64,000 nt of DNA from Tethya wilhelma (GCA_964030475.1 CAXIPT010000004.1:2872439-2936438); one strand, 5' to 3'; positions 1 through 11,052 are shown, counted from the stretch's first letter. Numbers and translations: made by a program. Notes: generated by a model from the sequence alone, not told the origin.

Positions 1-74
1 GTGTGTGTGTGTGCATGTGTGTGTGCATGTGTGTGTGTATGTGTGTGTGTGTGTATGTGTGTGTGTGTGTGTGT
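1..74. repeat. (GT)n microsatellite
   Basis: Nearly pure GT dinucleotide run with a few CA interruptions. The open frame across it encodes only alternating Cys-Val and is not a gene. Confidence 0.95.
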
Positions 75-341
75 TTCTATTTTGCTGCGATTGCAGTGTT
101 TACACCCATGTGCCATGCAGTCATGTTGGATGGTTTTATCGATCCCCAAAAAATTGATTTGGCATGATTTGGAGTCAATCCAAATTTCATGAAGAGCAAT
201 TTTTTGTTTTGCAGATTACAATCTATGCAAGTTTTTATTTTCTTGCATGGACATACACAAAATTAATTACACAATTATTGATGAGATAATAATGACTGTT
301 TTCTTAGCTACACACATGTATAGCTGAAGTAGTATGTACAC

Positions 342-487
342 AACCATGTTGTTGTACTGTTACCACAGGGAGAATAGGGTATCACAGCTGTCAAAATTTC
401 CCCAGGTATTCTCCCTGTGGTTATGGAGTATAGTGTCAAAATTTCCCCAGGTATTCTCCCTGTGGTAATGCAGTACAACGACATGGT
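342..487. repeat. Small foldback element with two 45-bp direct repeats
   Basis: The block tcaaaatttccccaggtatt occurs at 391 and again at 436, so the unit is about 45 bp. The outer flanks are inverted: gtactgttaccacagggaga near 355 pairs with the reverse complement of the segment ending near 480. This is the layout of a foldback element. It lies about 140 bp upstream of the first gene. Confidence 0.7.
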
Positions 488-623
488 TGTGTAACAGGAG
501 ATTTGAGCCATTTTTTGCCCACTGTGCCACTATATTAACTTGTTTGTGTATCAACCTGCTCTCAAAATATAAAGTTGTGTAAGCAATACTTTGTCAAGAG
601 GATACTTTATATACTTTCAAACA

Positions 624-1382
624 ATGTCAGGAGCAAGTGCAGGAGTCAGTGCCATCACAGAGGGAGTATCCAAGTTGTCTGTTGATGAGAAAGACCTTTC
701 AAAACTAACCCAAGCTGATCTACAATCATGGTGGACGGAACACAAGTCCACTCTTGTAGACTGTGACAAAAGGAAAGCAAAAGACATTGGATACTTCTCT
801 CATTGCACCAGTGAGGAATACATGAAGAAGATAAAAGATTCTAAATCCCTCAAAGGATTTCCACCTGCATTTGGTCCTCTCAAAGACAAAGGTATCAATG
901 GAGTTTACTTCACAGCCTCTCTCTTTCGTGGTGATCTACCCAACAAATCTCCTTATGGTCCAAAACGTGTGTTGGTTCCGATTGACTCCATTGTGACAGA
1001 TATGAGTGAGTGGTCGATGTATTTTGAACTTTCCTACAAGATGAACAGGGGCAACAAGTTTGTTCGTTTTGTTCTTGTAAAGAATTCCAATGCAAACGCG
1101 AAAAGAATTTGCGATGAAAAACTAGTTCGAGTTGAATTGAAAGACAATCCTCTGCTTTTCTGGAAGGAAGATCAAAGTAGTCTTGCTGGTAAAGTGACAG
1201 GACATGAGATCTACCAGGCTGGTTTACCACCGCAAGGTCTCTTCACCATATTGTTTGTGGTTGGTGACGTGTCCACTGCACCTGATGGAGTCAAGTGGGA
1301 TAATGTCGAACACAATAGGGCGGATGGGGGAAAACCCGAGTTAGATGGCATGGGTAAAAATTATAAGTTTTTGTGGTCTTAA
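624..1382 (+). CDS. Unrecognised intronless gene, 252 aa
   Basis: Uninterrupted ORF of 252 codons from the ATG at 624 (context aacaATGtca) to TAA. The frame is open upstream to 591 without an ATG, so 624 is the first plausible start. The protein is soluble-looking, with no signal peptide or membrane segment. It starts with a Ser/Ala/Gly-rich stretch, then a charged region with a Trp pair (LQSWWTEH), then a well-structured-looking core with GINGVYFTASLFRGDLP and PKRVLVPIDSIV, and a C-terminal part with GLFTILFVVGD. I do not recognise the family and assign no function. Codon use and composition are clearly coding, unlike the surrounding AT-rich DNA. The gene could have further non-coding exons. 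No poly-A signal was clearly identified. Confidence 0.75.
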   Translation: MSGASAGVSAITEGVSKLSVDEKDLSKLTQADLQSWWTEHKSTLVDCDKRKAKDIGYFSHCTSEEYMKKIKDSKSLKGFPPAFGPLKDKGINGVYFTASLFRGDLPNKSPYGPKRVLVPIDSIVTDMSEWSMYFELSYKMNRGNKFVRFVLVKNSNANAKRICDEKLVRVELKDNPLLFWKEDQSSLAGKVTGHEIYQAGLPPQGLFTILFVVGDVSTAPDGVKWDNVEHNRADGGKPELDGMGKNYKFLWS

Positions 1383-1667
1383 GACAATTGCTGATAAATT
1401 TAGAACTATATATGCAGAGATAATCATGTATTTTGGATTTTCATAGTTAGCATTGAGAGCTAGAATTATAAAATTAATTTTTATAATAGTAATCAATAAT
1501 TATGCTAATAACATTATTAGTCGTAGTATTGCTAACAAGAGATGCTGTTTCAATATTATTATGATTTTGTTATAAAATGACTATGTCACTAAGAGTGAGA
1601 GGTATACAAACAAACACATGAGATAAAACAATGTAACCAGCATTGACAGCGCACATGTACAGTACAC

Positions 1668-1846
1668 CTAGTAGATGGTCCACGTCAATTGTTTTAAAGA
1701 AGTGTTACTGATTGCTTCTCTTGATGAGTTAGTGAGTAGAGGACAGCCGTGAAATACCAGGATGGAGAGACGAGGACAGTTGGTCACCAGAGATTGAATA
1801 CCTTCATCCGTCACATTCAGACAATGACTGATGTTTAGTTCCTGTG

Positions 1847-1907
<61 letters not shown>

Positions 1908-3631
1908 ACTTTATAGTACCATTACAATAGTATCGCCAATTCAATTACCTTAATAACTTTAGCACAGACTCCATTTGCTATTGCCATCAAACCTTCACTG
2001 GAAGTCTACACAAACAACATCAATTGAACTTTAATAGTAAAAGTACAAGTGCAAAAGGTCACCCAAATGAAATTAGCTAATGAAAAAAAGTAGGAGCTAG
2101 GTAACTAAACAATAACCTAACATCACATCTATCTCTCCACTAAACAATAGCCTCATACCCAGGCCACTTTCTCATAAAAACACTAAACAGAGGGAGTGGC
2201 CTGGGTACGAGGCTAGCTAAACAATACATTCCTATTCACCTACCTTGGTTTTACACAGATCCAATACTTGTAAGTACCGAGAGTGGTAACCGATAGCAAC
2301 CAGACTGTGATCTGAGATCATATGACACCCTGACAACGAGAGGGAGACCAACATGGGGCAGTGCCGCACCAGGGAGGTGACTGCAGAGTTGTCCACGAGG
2401 GTACAACGTTGGAGGGAGAGGATTTGGAGACGTGGGATGTGAGAGAAGAGATGGGAGAAGGCTGTGAGGGTGTGATGGAGTGAGAGTGTGACAGTGGGAT
2501 GGTATGTATAATACGTGATAAAGTGAAGATAGAATTATCATATTCACTGAATTGCAAGAACAAAAGTACTTCAAAAATAGCCTCGTACCCAGGCCTTCTA
2601 GATAAATATGTGTGAGGAGAAAAGAAACTTTGCAACTTGCAAAATATAAAACACACGCCAAGGAAGGCCTAGGAATGAGGCTTATTTCAAAAGCTTTGGT
2701 TCTACTGAGAAAAATTATTTTCCCCACAATTTATCATGCAAAGAAGCCAGCGTAGACTAGATTAGTTTATTATTACACTATATATCCTGTATTATAGTTA
2801 ACCTATCTACATGGTTACTACCTTTGGAGGATATGTCATATCTGCATTCTAATTGAGGAGCGCCAAGGTCTAATCGTCTCATCCTGGGACAAAAGGCAGC
2901 AACAATGGAGAGAGTGTGCGAAGAGATACTGCACTCACTGAGATCAAGATCAGTAATACCATCATGAAGAACCTAGAGGGAATAACACAAGACATAGCAT
3001 GAAAAAGTAAATTGGGTACCTTCCCTTTGAGATTAACTCTCTCAAGATCAAATCAACTCCAGAAAGGAGGTTTGTGTGCATTAAAGTTTGGTAGGTAGAC
3101 GAATTTGTATGCATATGGAAACTGGTAGCTGCCTCAGTGAACAAGTCTATTATATTGACTTCAATTGTACGTTTTCTGTCCATAATTTTATAGTAAAGTT
3201 ATACAATTATCAAATTCTCATATTGAGGGACTCTAGCTATGCATCATCTATTAAATCATTTGCTACTAGACACATGAAAGTTTAATGGAAAAGATCTTGA
3301 GATCAGCATGATCTAACTGGGATTCGAATCTAGTGCAGCCTGCCAGGTCTTTCAAATTCTAGTCAAATGCTCTTAGCACTAAGCTATTTGAATTCACTAG
3401 CATTGGAGTAGAGAATAGCTGTAAAATGAACATGTAAATGAAGCACTTTATCAGATAATATGATCTCCTCACCAGTTTCATGTTGTTGTCGTTCAACAGA
3501 CCTCTCTTGGCCATGCTCCGCGCAATCTTCGTCTTAACGTTAGAGGGAAGGTACTTCAACTCGGGCTCATGATGTGTGAACTCTCTCATCACTGCTTGTA
3601 GCGCCACATCAAATAGCGAAGAGATGGACAT
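1668..3631 (-). CDS. AMN1: AMN1-like leucine-rich-repeat protein, five exons, complete
   Basis: Exons on the minus strand: 3631-3473, 2972-2822, 2461-2244, 2005-1949, 1841-1668. All junctions are GT-AG and in phase (0, 1, 0, 0), giving 252 aa, close to the roughly 258 aa of vertebrate AMN1. The N-terminus (about 1-50) has the family pattern with ELKYLPSNVKTKI. LRRs of the cysteine-containing type follow (DLDLSECSIS, ILSLQRCTLVDNSAV, SLSLSGCHMISDHSL, ELNISHCLNVTDEGI). The C-terminus ends LKQLTWTIY, the characteristic family ending. AMN1 proteins descend from the yeast antagonist of the mitotic exit network; the animal role is poorly known. The last exon's acceptor is preceded by a (CT)n tract. 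Introns hold foldback elements and a tRNA-like repeat. The start is 181 bp from the divergent VOC-cupin gene. Confidence 0.92.
1853..1905. repeat. (AG)n microsatellite in last AMN1 intron
   Basis: About 26 AG units. Read on the minus strand this is a (CT)n run that immediately precedes the 3' splice site at 1842, so it serves as the polypyrimidine tract of the last AMN1 intron. Confidence 0.9.
2148..2215. repeat. Short foldback element (tagcctcgtacccaggc family)
   Basis: Inverted ends tagcctcatacccaggcca and the complement of tggcctgggtacgaggcta enclose about 30 bp. It lies in an AMN1 intron. The same termini recur at 2579-2682, 41411-42065, 51484-52106 and 52449-52521, with solo ends near 9946 and 36030. 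Confidence 0.75.
2579..2682. repeat. Short foldback element (tagcctcgtacccaggc family)
   Basis: Starts with agcctcgtacccaggcctt and ends with the inverted form aaggcctaggaatgaggctt. It sits just upstream of AMN1 exon 3, so AMN1 carries two members of this family. Confidence 0.7.
3305..3400 (-). repeat. tRNA-like sequence, probably a tRNA-derived SINE fragment
   Basis: On the minus strand an A-box-like tagcttagtgctaagagc is followed about 45 bp later by a B-box-like gattcgaatcc. These are the two internal RNA polymerase III promoter elements of tRNA genes. I cannot form a convincing acceptor stem, and the spacing is long, so an intact tRNA gene is unlikely. It lies in the first AMN1 intron. 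Confidence 0.4.
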
Positions 3632-3812
3632 GGTGTGTCTGTGTGTCAGCCAGAATGATGCGCTTTATTTAGAAAAGGTACCTTTCGTTACTCGACCTCA
3701 TTGCGCATGCGTAGAAATCGGGCACATGGATTTCTATGGAAAAGATCGTCAATGAGAACAAATTGTAACAATTTAATCGTCATGTGATACATTTCTGTGT
3801 AAACGTTAAACT
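3632..3812. promoter_or_regulatory. Divergent AMN1 / VOC-cupin promoter with NRF-1-like site
   Basis: Only 181 bp separate the two divergent start codons. The spacer contains tgcgcatgcgta at 3702-3713, which matches the NRF-1 palindrome tgcgcatgcgca at all but one position. There is no TATA box. A shared bidirectional promoter is inferred from the spacing. Confidence 0.5.
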
Positions 3813-5039
3813 ATGGAAGCCAAGAGTGTAGAATCAGCTGAAGTAGTTCTTCCTTGTGGACCCAAACTGAACGAAACACTCGAATTCTTTACCGATCGGC
3901 TTGGATTTCGTCTGGAGCTCATCTACCCAGCAGAAACGCCCACCGTAGCCGTCATCAGTGGACATGGAGTGCGGTTACGCCTCGAATACAGCCCACAGGT
4001 ACCCCAAACACCAACCAAAGTTTGTCTGAATTGCAAATCTCTTCCCACTGATGCCGCTACTACCGAACTAATCGCTCCCAATGGCAGCTGCATTCAATTA
4101 ATTGATGTTTCCGCCCCCCTCTACATACCACCATTAAAACCTTCATTCCAGCTCCAAAGAATGCCAGCTAAGAGTGTGGGCTGGCTGTCAGGTCGTGCTG
4201 GAATGCAATATCGTGACCTGATACCTGACAGACTAGGAGGACGATTCGTAGCTTCTCACATAAGAATAGAAAATGGTGGAGATGTGCCAGACTACGTGCA
4301 CTACCATAAGGTTCGATTTCAAATGATTTATTGCTACAAAGGTTGGGTGCGAGTGGCGTATGAAGATCAAGGTAATCCTATATTGGTACGAGAAGGAGAC
4401 TGTCTCCTACAACCACCTGAAATACGTCATCGTGTGCTGGAATCATCAAAAGGACTAGAAGTGATTGAAATCGGTTGCCCGGCTGAAATCGTTACGTATG
4501 CTGAACATAATATGGAGTTACCTAATGGAAGAGTTGATCGCCAACAGAAATTCAGTGGGCAATGTTTTGTGTATCACGATGCAAGGAGAGCAAAATGGTG
4601 TGTGTTTAAGAAGTCTGGATTGGAGTATCGTGATTTGGGAATTGATCATGCTACGAATGGACTAGCTGGTGTAAGAGTAGTACGTTTGATGTCAGCACAA
4701 AATGGATTGCACGAGCTACAAAATGGCGGTGGATCACATGATCTACAGAATGGGTCACATGAGCTACAAAATGGATCACGAGAGCTACAGAATGGATCAC
4801 ATGACACTATTAGAGGTTCACATGACTATTACCATAATGGAGAGTTCTTGTTTCTTTTCATTTTAAAAGGAGAAGCAGCCCTATCTTCTCTTGGCAGTGA
4901 CAGAGATGAGACAGTGACTGCTGGTGATTGCTGTGTCATTCCAGACAACATGAGAGTCACTCTATCAACTGTTGATTTTGATTTGGAATACCTTGAAGTT
5001 TCTTTACCTCCATATAATAGGCATATTTATGACGTGTGA
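3813..5039 (+). CDS. VOC (glyoxalase-fold) plus bicupin protein, intronless, 408 aa
   Basis: Single uninterrupted ORF from ATG 3813. Residues about 8-100 read as a vicinal-oxygen-chelate half-domain (LNETLEFFTDRLGFRLELIY, then a strand ending VRLRLEYSP). Residues about 140-225 form a cupin with metal-type motif HYHK near residue 163 and the second motif EGDCLLQPPEIRHRV; the usual Glu of motif 1 is Gln here. A second, histidine-poor cupin spans about 340-400 (ILKGEAALSS, VTAGDCCVIPDNMRV). Between them, residues about 299-328 hold four imperfect copies of HELQNGS. Substrate and reaction cannot be inferred. The lack of introns, unlike its neighbours, and the bacterial-looking domain mix suggest retrocopying or old transfer. 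A decayed copy lies at 27411-28137. Confidence 0.8.
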   Translation: MEAKSVESAEVVLPCGPKLNETLEFFTDRLGFRLELIYPAETPTVAVISGHGVRLRLEYSPQVPQTPTKVCLNCKSLPTDAATTELIAPNGSCIQLIDVSAPLYIPPLKPSFQLQRMPAKSVGWLSGRAGMQYRDLIPDRLGGRFVASHIRIENGGDVPDYVHYHKVRFQMIYCYKGWVRVAYEDQGNPILVREGDCLLQPPEIRHRVLESSKGLEVIEIGCPAEIVTYAEHNMELPNGRVDRQQKFSGQCFVYHDARRAKWCVFKKSGLEYRDLGIDHATNGLAGVRVVRLMSAQNGLHELQNGGGSHDLQNGSHELQNGSRELQNGSHDTIRGSHDYYHNGEFLFLFILKGEAALSSLGSDRDETVTAGDCCVIPDNMRVTLSTVDFDLEYLEVSLPPYNRHIYDV

Positions 5040-5431
5040 TTTTTATACTGCATGTTGCATTATTTTTGTAGTTGTGTATTTATTATTAAACATGATGTGC
5101 AATATTTTGACAATAGTAACTGATTATTGGTATTGGAAATAGCTAAATAGGAAAACTGTTATTACAATATTATTATAATAATAAACTAGCTCATAATAAG
5201 AAACCAAACAACTTAGATGGAATAGAATTAATGTGTACAGAATTCTTCCTGTGACAGTGGGCAACGATGAGGGACTCAACACGTATACGGCAAAAAAAAA
5301 AAAAACAACCTGAACAGAGTACAGTGTATACTAGTATCACACATGCAGCCCACAGAAGAGGCTTTAATTTACTCAAGCTAACAGTCATTCCATCTATTAT
5401 ATAGTTTGCATTTCTTTTAATTACGTATCTA
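5040..5431. other. 3' flank of VOC-cupin gene, no gene seen
   Basis: AT-rich flank. Around 5250-5360 it resembles the interior of the foldback element at 10781-11052 (shared atgagggactcaaca and tgcagcccac), so this is probably an old decayed copy. No supported coding sequence. Confidence 0.5.
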
Positions 5432-5654
5432 CAGTAAAACCTCTCAGAGCGGACAGTCTGAGAAGCGGACACACTCCCTAGAGCGGACAAAGTTCTAGTC
5501 ACGGATTGAAAATGCCATACTTATAGTACATTAGCAACCTCCGAGAAGCGACCACCTCTAAACTCCGGACAGCGGACACTATCTTTAATCCCAAAGCGTT
5601 CTTTCAACGTGTTCTTACCTCCAAATAGCGGACACTCCGGAAACCACACCTAGA
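5432..5654. repeat. Repeat with pogo/Tigger-like terminus and agcggac motifs
   Basis: Begins cagtaaaacctctcagagcg and carries repeated agcggaca/gagaagcg words. Termini of the form CAGTnnAACCTC with following GCGGAC repeats are typical of pogo-type Tc1/mariner non-autonomous elements. No transposase is present. A related fragment lies at 6560-6651. Confidence 0.55.
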
Positions 5655-5804
5655 TCTGTAGCAGCTCCTCCCAAAATTTGTTCTAATAAAACGCATTCAC
5701 TATAACAAAGTAAATTAAAACTTCAGCTACTGATCTGAGCGCTCTAGCTTGAGAGCGCGAGTTGTCAAGCTGTCCTTGATGGTTGCTGAAGTTTAACCAT
5801 AGAT

Positions 5805-6169
5805 CAGTGGCGGATTTAGGGGGAGATCCAAGGGATCCATGGATCCCCCCTTTCAGCTGGAAACCCATATAGCTGCACAGCTACACAGATGAAAAAGTAG
5901 CGTCAAAGATCCCCCCTTTCAATTTGAAAAAAGAAAAATAATTCCAAATTTTACTGAATATCAGTTTTTTGTGGAAGATAGTAGAGTTTCTGTCTGTGTC
6001 TTGTCGTTTTTTCGCCATTCAGGCCCTGATCTAGCAAAATTTTAGTTGCACGCACGCAAAAGGGGCGGATTTTCAAACCGGAAGTGGGCGTGGTTACCCA
6101 AAATTTTCCGCGCGCTCCGCGCGCGCATTGGTTAGATCCCCCCTATATAAAATCCTAGATCCGCCACTG
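5805..6169. mobile_element. hAT-like MITE with cagtggcgga termini
   Basis: A 365-bp element starting cagtggcggatttag and ending with the inverted ctagatccgccactg. It is flanked on both sides by tagat, a candidate target-site duplication (or the core of a longer one). Terminal CAGTGGCGG is typical of hAT non-autonomous elements. The interior is non-coding. Confidence 0.7.
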
Positions 6170-6559
6170 TAGATAGTAGAATATAGATGCTGTTTAAAGT
6201 TTAGTTAATGCCTGTAGTAAGTCCTTGTCAAAGAAAACTACACCATGCAGTCCAGATGACTAGTGAGCCTCAGTCATCATGATTATGAACCTTTTTTTGG
6301 ACATGTAAGCCTTGTCAATTGGAGGCTCAATGGATCAACTTGTTGCTCTGAAAAACTGTAACTCAAATCAATACTCTTCATGAGTATTGTAGTTACTCAA
6401 ATGAATTAATAGCTCATATAGCTAGTTAAGTCGATTCATTTATTCTGGCCACAGCTCTCTCACAAACTTAACCATGATTCTCTGCATATATTGTAGTAAG
6501 AAGTCACATAGAACAGTTTGAAGACAATTAAATCATAATAAGAGTGTATACAAGGCAAA

Positions 6560-6651
6560 TATTAGACAACCTCCGAGAAGAGGACAACCTCCGAAGAAAG
6601 GACAAAGGACGCTGTCCCAAAGTGTCCTCTCTTCGGAGGTTTGACTGTATA
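6560..6651. repeat. Short foldback with cctccgaagaaaggac arms
   Basis: Inverted arms cctccgaagaaaggac and the complement of gtcctctcttcggagg enclose about 20 bp; it ends ggtttgactgta. Related to the repeat at 5432. The flanking 6652-7240 is AT-rich with no gene seen. Confidence 0.6.
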
Positions 6652-7240
6652 GCCATTCCTGTGTACATGTCATACATTTCCAATGTTGTTTTCTTTACTT
6701 GTTATTATATTATTGGTTAAATATCCATAATTATAAAATATATATGTATTATGACCTTGTATCATGGTATTATATCACAATATTATTACGACCCAGTGGG
6801 CAGTCACAGACAGATACAAATCAATAAGATTAAAATAATTTGTACTACTAACAATAATGTTCTGCATGGTAGCAATAATTACAGTGTAGAAACAAAAATA
6901 ATTCCAGAATGTATACACAACAACACATACATTCACACAACAACGTACATACAAACATCTTTGTCTATCTAGAAATTCAATAACCAATAATAGTGAACAT
7001 GCAGAGTATTTAGCTACTTGAAGACAGTAGCATGTATGTATATATTACACAATGATGCAAACTACGCGAGAAATTTGGCTGTCAGTGAACATAATACATC
7101 ACTAATAGAATAATGTTTGCTACAGTTGGTATTACGATTTTTGAATTACAGAGAAACAAGGAAGTTTACACATACGTTAGTTTGTATTAGTGGATGTGCT
7201 AGTGTATATATACACAGGAAGAGGCTTTTTTAAAGTTAGT

Positions 7241-7850
7241 TCAGAGTTCATTTTGGTTGACAACCAGCTGCCCAAGGTAGCTTTTGAGCTTCCATTTGTG
7301 TTTGGTTGCTCTTCCAAATGTCTCCCATTGATCACGAGACAAAACTCCAAACCACAAATGTATGATTTCCATACCAAACTCTTGATCAAAGTATCCATCA
7401 TGACTCATCTCATACGTTATGCCTGCGCTCAATACCTCGAAAACTGTGTTGAAAAAGCTTGCTGTATCAATCCATTTCACAAATGGGGGTCCAAACTCCT
7501 TGATCTGTTTTTCATGAAAAGCCTTTAGATTCAAATTTGCTTTATTAATCTCGATTGCCTCATAACTTTCCTCCAGTTTCCTTTCCTCCAGTGCTGCCAA
7601 CAATTGAACTAGAAAATCAAAGGTTGTTAGCACACGAGGGAGCTTCTCCTCTGTAAACATACACATATTATGACAATTGACAAAAAAAAATAAGAATTAT
7701 TTTTTTATTTTATCACCATGCACAATAAAATTAATGAAAGCACCGTAGCACCTATGGTGCATAAGCCTCAGAAAAACTCAGTTTAGAAAATTGATTCAAA
7801 GGTAAAACTTGATGAACATGCAGTTACATTGGCTGAAACTTTAACACACA

Positions 7851-7898
<48 letters not shown>

Positions 7899-8266
7899 AC
7901 AAGTGCCAACCTCCAGATAAAAAATTCCAGGAAATTAAAACTGGGCACGAGAAAATTTCGAGCCATGCCCCTATATGGGGTGACAGGCCCATTTAATTGC
8001 AAAAGTACTAAGTGCAAAATGGATTGTAGCCTGGTAAGTGCTTCAGAAAGCACAAGATGATTGTTTTGTTAATTAGCCTTTTTAGTTCAAATTGAAAAAG
8101 CTAATTTTTGAGAAAAAGAGTGGCAATTTTCTGGAAAAAGTTCATTTCTGTCTGAAATCTGGGACATTTCAGGTAAATTTGGATTTCCGGGCAGGACATG
8201 GGCTTCAAATCCGGGACTATCCCGGGAGTTCTGGGACAGATGGCACCTATGACACACACACACACA

Positions 8267-8297
<31 letters not shown>

Positions 8298-9068
8298 TAC
8301 ACATGCGCTGAGGCTTTTTAACCTTTCTAAATTCACTGGTTAGTGAAGATTATGGGAGTGTATAATGCTTAATGTCGGGCATTCTAAATAATCATTTATT
8401 AGTATTGCATTATAGAGTCATACCAAAATGTAAAGGTGGAATTTGAATATTGCAGCAAACCGTGCTGTGAAACGGTGTGGAATCAATTGTTATGTACCTT
8501 GACAGATTTCATTTTGAGCTTCATCATCACTTGCATCTTCAACAAGGACCTGAGAGTGTATCATTGAAAGTTAGTTCATAGTCTATAGCACTAGTTATTT
8601 GAATTTTGATAATGATCTACATGCATGAATTATCTTTTGCTTGGAGAACAACCTGTAACCAATTTGTTAAAGGCAGCGAACGAATTGGGAAACTGTCGGC
8701 TCAGGTTACTTATTACAGACTATATTGTTTTGAGAGATTTTACCATAATACAATAAAAGGGACATGCAGTTCTAAAGAATCTTTTACATTTGGCAATAAT
8801 TATTATCAACAAGGGAAATAGTAAAAACCTAAATAGTATGTATACTAGAGTCTACTACTTAATACCATATAGCGGGAAAGTTTCACGGTGTCAAACTTTC
8901 GTAGATGTCTCTAGTCAAACATTTTTGTGGTTTAACTTTTGCAGATGAACTGTGTGAGCCCATATGTATATACATCACGAAAAATTTTGTGGATAAAAAC
9001 ATTCACAAATGGATTGCGTTCCCGCTATATGGTAGTCTCCTAATACACTAGGTAATTAACATAAAACT

Positions 9069-9163
<95 letters not shown>

Positions 9164-9164
9164 N

Positions 9165-9197
<33 letters not shown>

Positions 9198-9853
9198 TCA
9201 CAACTCCATCACACTTGAACTCCATTACTAAAAGCTCTCTCAGCTTCTTTTGCTGTGAGAATATGAGGCTAGTCACACGATAAGCTCCTGGAACTCGATA
9301 CTCCACGATGACACTGCCCTCTTTATTGATGGTCTCGATGACCAGTAGCTCAGGGGGGATTTCAAGAAGAGCAGCCAAACTCTTGGTGAGCTCTTCAATA
9401 TCAGAAAGACTTGTAGTATCCCACTCACGGTCAATTCTGATCGAAAGCTTTACTTGATCAGGCAGTACTCCATGATCAAAGCACTCCAAATCAAGATCAG
9501 GAAGGCATTTAAGCAAAAAAGGCCTAAGATGCTCCTTCTTGTAAGAGTCAACAGACTCCAAGCATTCTGGTGCAAACTTATCCACAGTGCTCTCCAGCAT
9601 AGCAATGGAATAAAATGGCATGTAACCAGAAGTTGAAATGAAAGAGAAAAAAGTGGACACATCAGTGATCCTTTCTCCATTATCATCATAAGCAGGACTA
9701 TTGAGATCAATGCCCAGCTCAGAAACAATCTCAGTTAGAGAGACTCCATTCCTGTCTAGCTGATTCGTAACCATGATGATCAGCCGACCAAAGTGGATTT
9801 GTACTCTCTTAATATCAGAGAGACTGTTAGAGGAAGCATTGTTTTGAAACTCT
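7241..9853 (-). CDS. Unrecognised protein, paralogue of 48944-49781 gene; three exons, 5' end missing
   Basis: Minus-strand exons 9853-9196, 8549-8498 and 7650-7241 join in phase (2, 0, 1) and end in TGA. They give about 372 aa; a short first exon is expected upstream but was not found. The first exon here aligns throughout with the gene at 48944: DLNSP/DLNDP-like start, then GYMPFYS, VDKFAPEC/VDNFAIEC, DREWDTT, LLVIETI/LLVIKAI, GSVIVE/GSVILE, YRVT and ECDG-like end. The last exon, starting EEKLPRVLTTFDFL, is predicted all-helical (LVQLLAALEERKLEE, IDTASFFNTVFEVL) and unrecognised. There is no signal peptide or membrane segment. The 5' splice site of the first exon is the first GT of a 120-bp (GT)n run. 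I do not assign a function. Confidence 0.72.
7848..7897. repeat. (CA)n microsatellite
   Basis: About 24 CA units within the last intron of the 7241-9853 gene. Confidence 0.9.
8252..8297. repeat. (CA)n microsatellite
   Basis: About 22 CA units, same intron as the repeat at 7848. Confidence 0.9.
8868..9037. repeat. Foldback MITE, taccatatagcgggaaa termini
   Basis: Starts taccatatagcgggaaagtt and ends with the inverted gcgttcccgctatatggta. Its ends resemble those of the elements near 57540-57690 and, more loosely, 44390 and 47561. Intronic. Confidence 0.65.
9072..9195. repeat. (CA)n microsatellite with N, forming a splice donor
   Basis: About 60 CA units with an N at 9164. On the minus strand it begins right at the exon boundary, so its GTGTGT is the 5' splice site of the 9196-9853 exon. 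The true length is uncertain because of the N. Confidence 0.9.
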
Positions 9854-10780
9854 CTGTGGAAAAAAAATTAGTTTTGTAGTACACAACTGAAAACTGTATA
9901 AATTATTAAGTGTCCTATTATTATATTCCCAGTACGGTAGTACTCATTCCCAGGCTCTCACCTTTGACCTTGGGAACGAGGCTACGGTAGTACTGGGTAC
10001 ATAGGAATGGCACGGATGGCCCATTAGAGCAATACAAATATTCATGCGAATAACTCTGCAAAAACTGAGCACTTGGCACTAAAAGGCTTCTAAAGCTACT
10101 ATTTAGCCTTTTCTCTTTCTATTGAGCCTAAAAACATAGCCTAAAACCATCGCTAAACTAACAAACTAAAGTATGCCAAACCTCCAATTTTCTCCATCTT
10201 CTTCTTCTTCTTCTTCTATCTTGGAACGACTTTTCTCAAAAACTGCTCACTATCAGAAGCTGATTCTTGAACGAATAAACTTGGTTTCTTTGTCTTCACG
10301 TGCTTTTTGTATCGGTTAATCGTCTCTCTAGCTGAGTCGCTAGATACAAGACGAAAAGCGCCTTCTCCGTATGGCAGCCATTCATTTCTTGACTCATTAA
10401 TAATTCATTAGCTACCTTGGAAATCAAGTTGATGCTTCCAGTTAGATAAGTGTGCGTTATTTGGAATCCGAATATTCGTTGCCCTACCTGTTTTTATACC
10501 TGAAGATTTCTGGGTGTGCTGAAGTCTCTGTAACCAGTTACCGGTACCTTTCAGTCTTCAATAGTAGGAGGTGAATAGACTTTGTTATACATAGTTGTCA
10601 TTATAAGAAGATGAGCAAAGCAAGTAAATTTTGTAAGGTACAGCTCCACTGAGCCTCCTGAGATGCTTCACCATGACCGTATACTGATAGCATAGATTCT
10701 AACATAAACCATTCTGATAGTAACTACCATATACACACAAACTCTTCTGTAATGAAGAATTATGAAAAAATGAGAACAAA
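9854..10780. other. 5' flank of 7241-9853 gene, first exon not located
   Basis: Contains a short tagcctcgt-family end pair near 9946-9985 and a (CTT)n run near 10198-10216. By analogy with the paralogue a short first exon ending in phase 2 should lie here on the minus strand. I could not identify it with confidence. Confidence 0.4.
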
Positions 10781-11052
10781 CAAGTGAAAAAAACATTGGA
10801 AATGTAATGAGACATAGGAATGGCCAAATCGTAAAAAGAAAGCAAACAAGATGGAATGGCTGTTTGAGTGTGTAAAGAATTATTCCTATGGGCAACATGA
10901 GGGACTCAACATAGGAAGAGAGTACTAAATGCAGCCCACACAGGAATGATTCTGCACACACTCAAACAGCCATTCCATCTTGTTTGCTTTCTTTTTTACG
11001 ATTTGGCCATTCCTATGTCTCACTACATTTCCAATGATTTTTTCACTTGTTA
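10781..11052. repeat. Foldback element, about 100-bp arms
   Basis: The left arm (aacaagtgaaaaaaacattg, then ggaatggccaaatcgt) is inverted at 10946-11052. Each arm also holds gcaaacaagatggaatggct or its complement. The loop is about 60 bp. A decayed relative lies near 5250. Confidence 0.8.

Noticed and set aside
1..192. Open frame of alternating Cys-Val
   Set aside because: Translation of a GT microsatellite; the same is true of the Cys-Val frames near 7783, 8087, 9067 and 58838.
591..623. Earlier start for the 624-1382 gene
   Set aside because: The frame is open but begins with TTG, which is not a normal eukaryotic start; the first ATG is at 624.
3311..3395. Functional tRNA gene
   Set aside because: A and B boxes are present but no acceptor-stem pairing and an abnormal anticodon arm; more likely SINE-derived.
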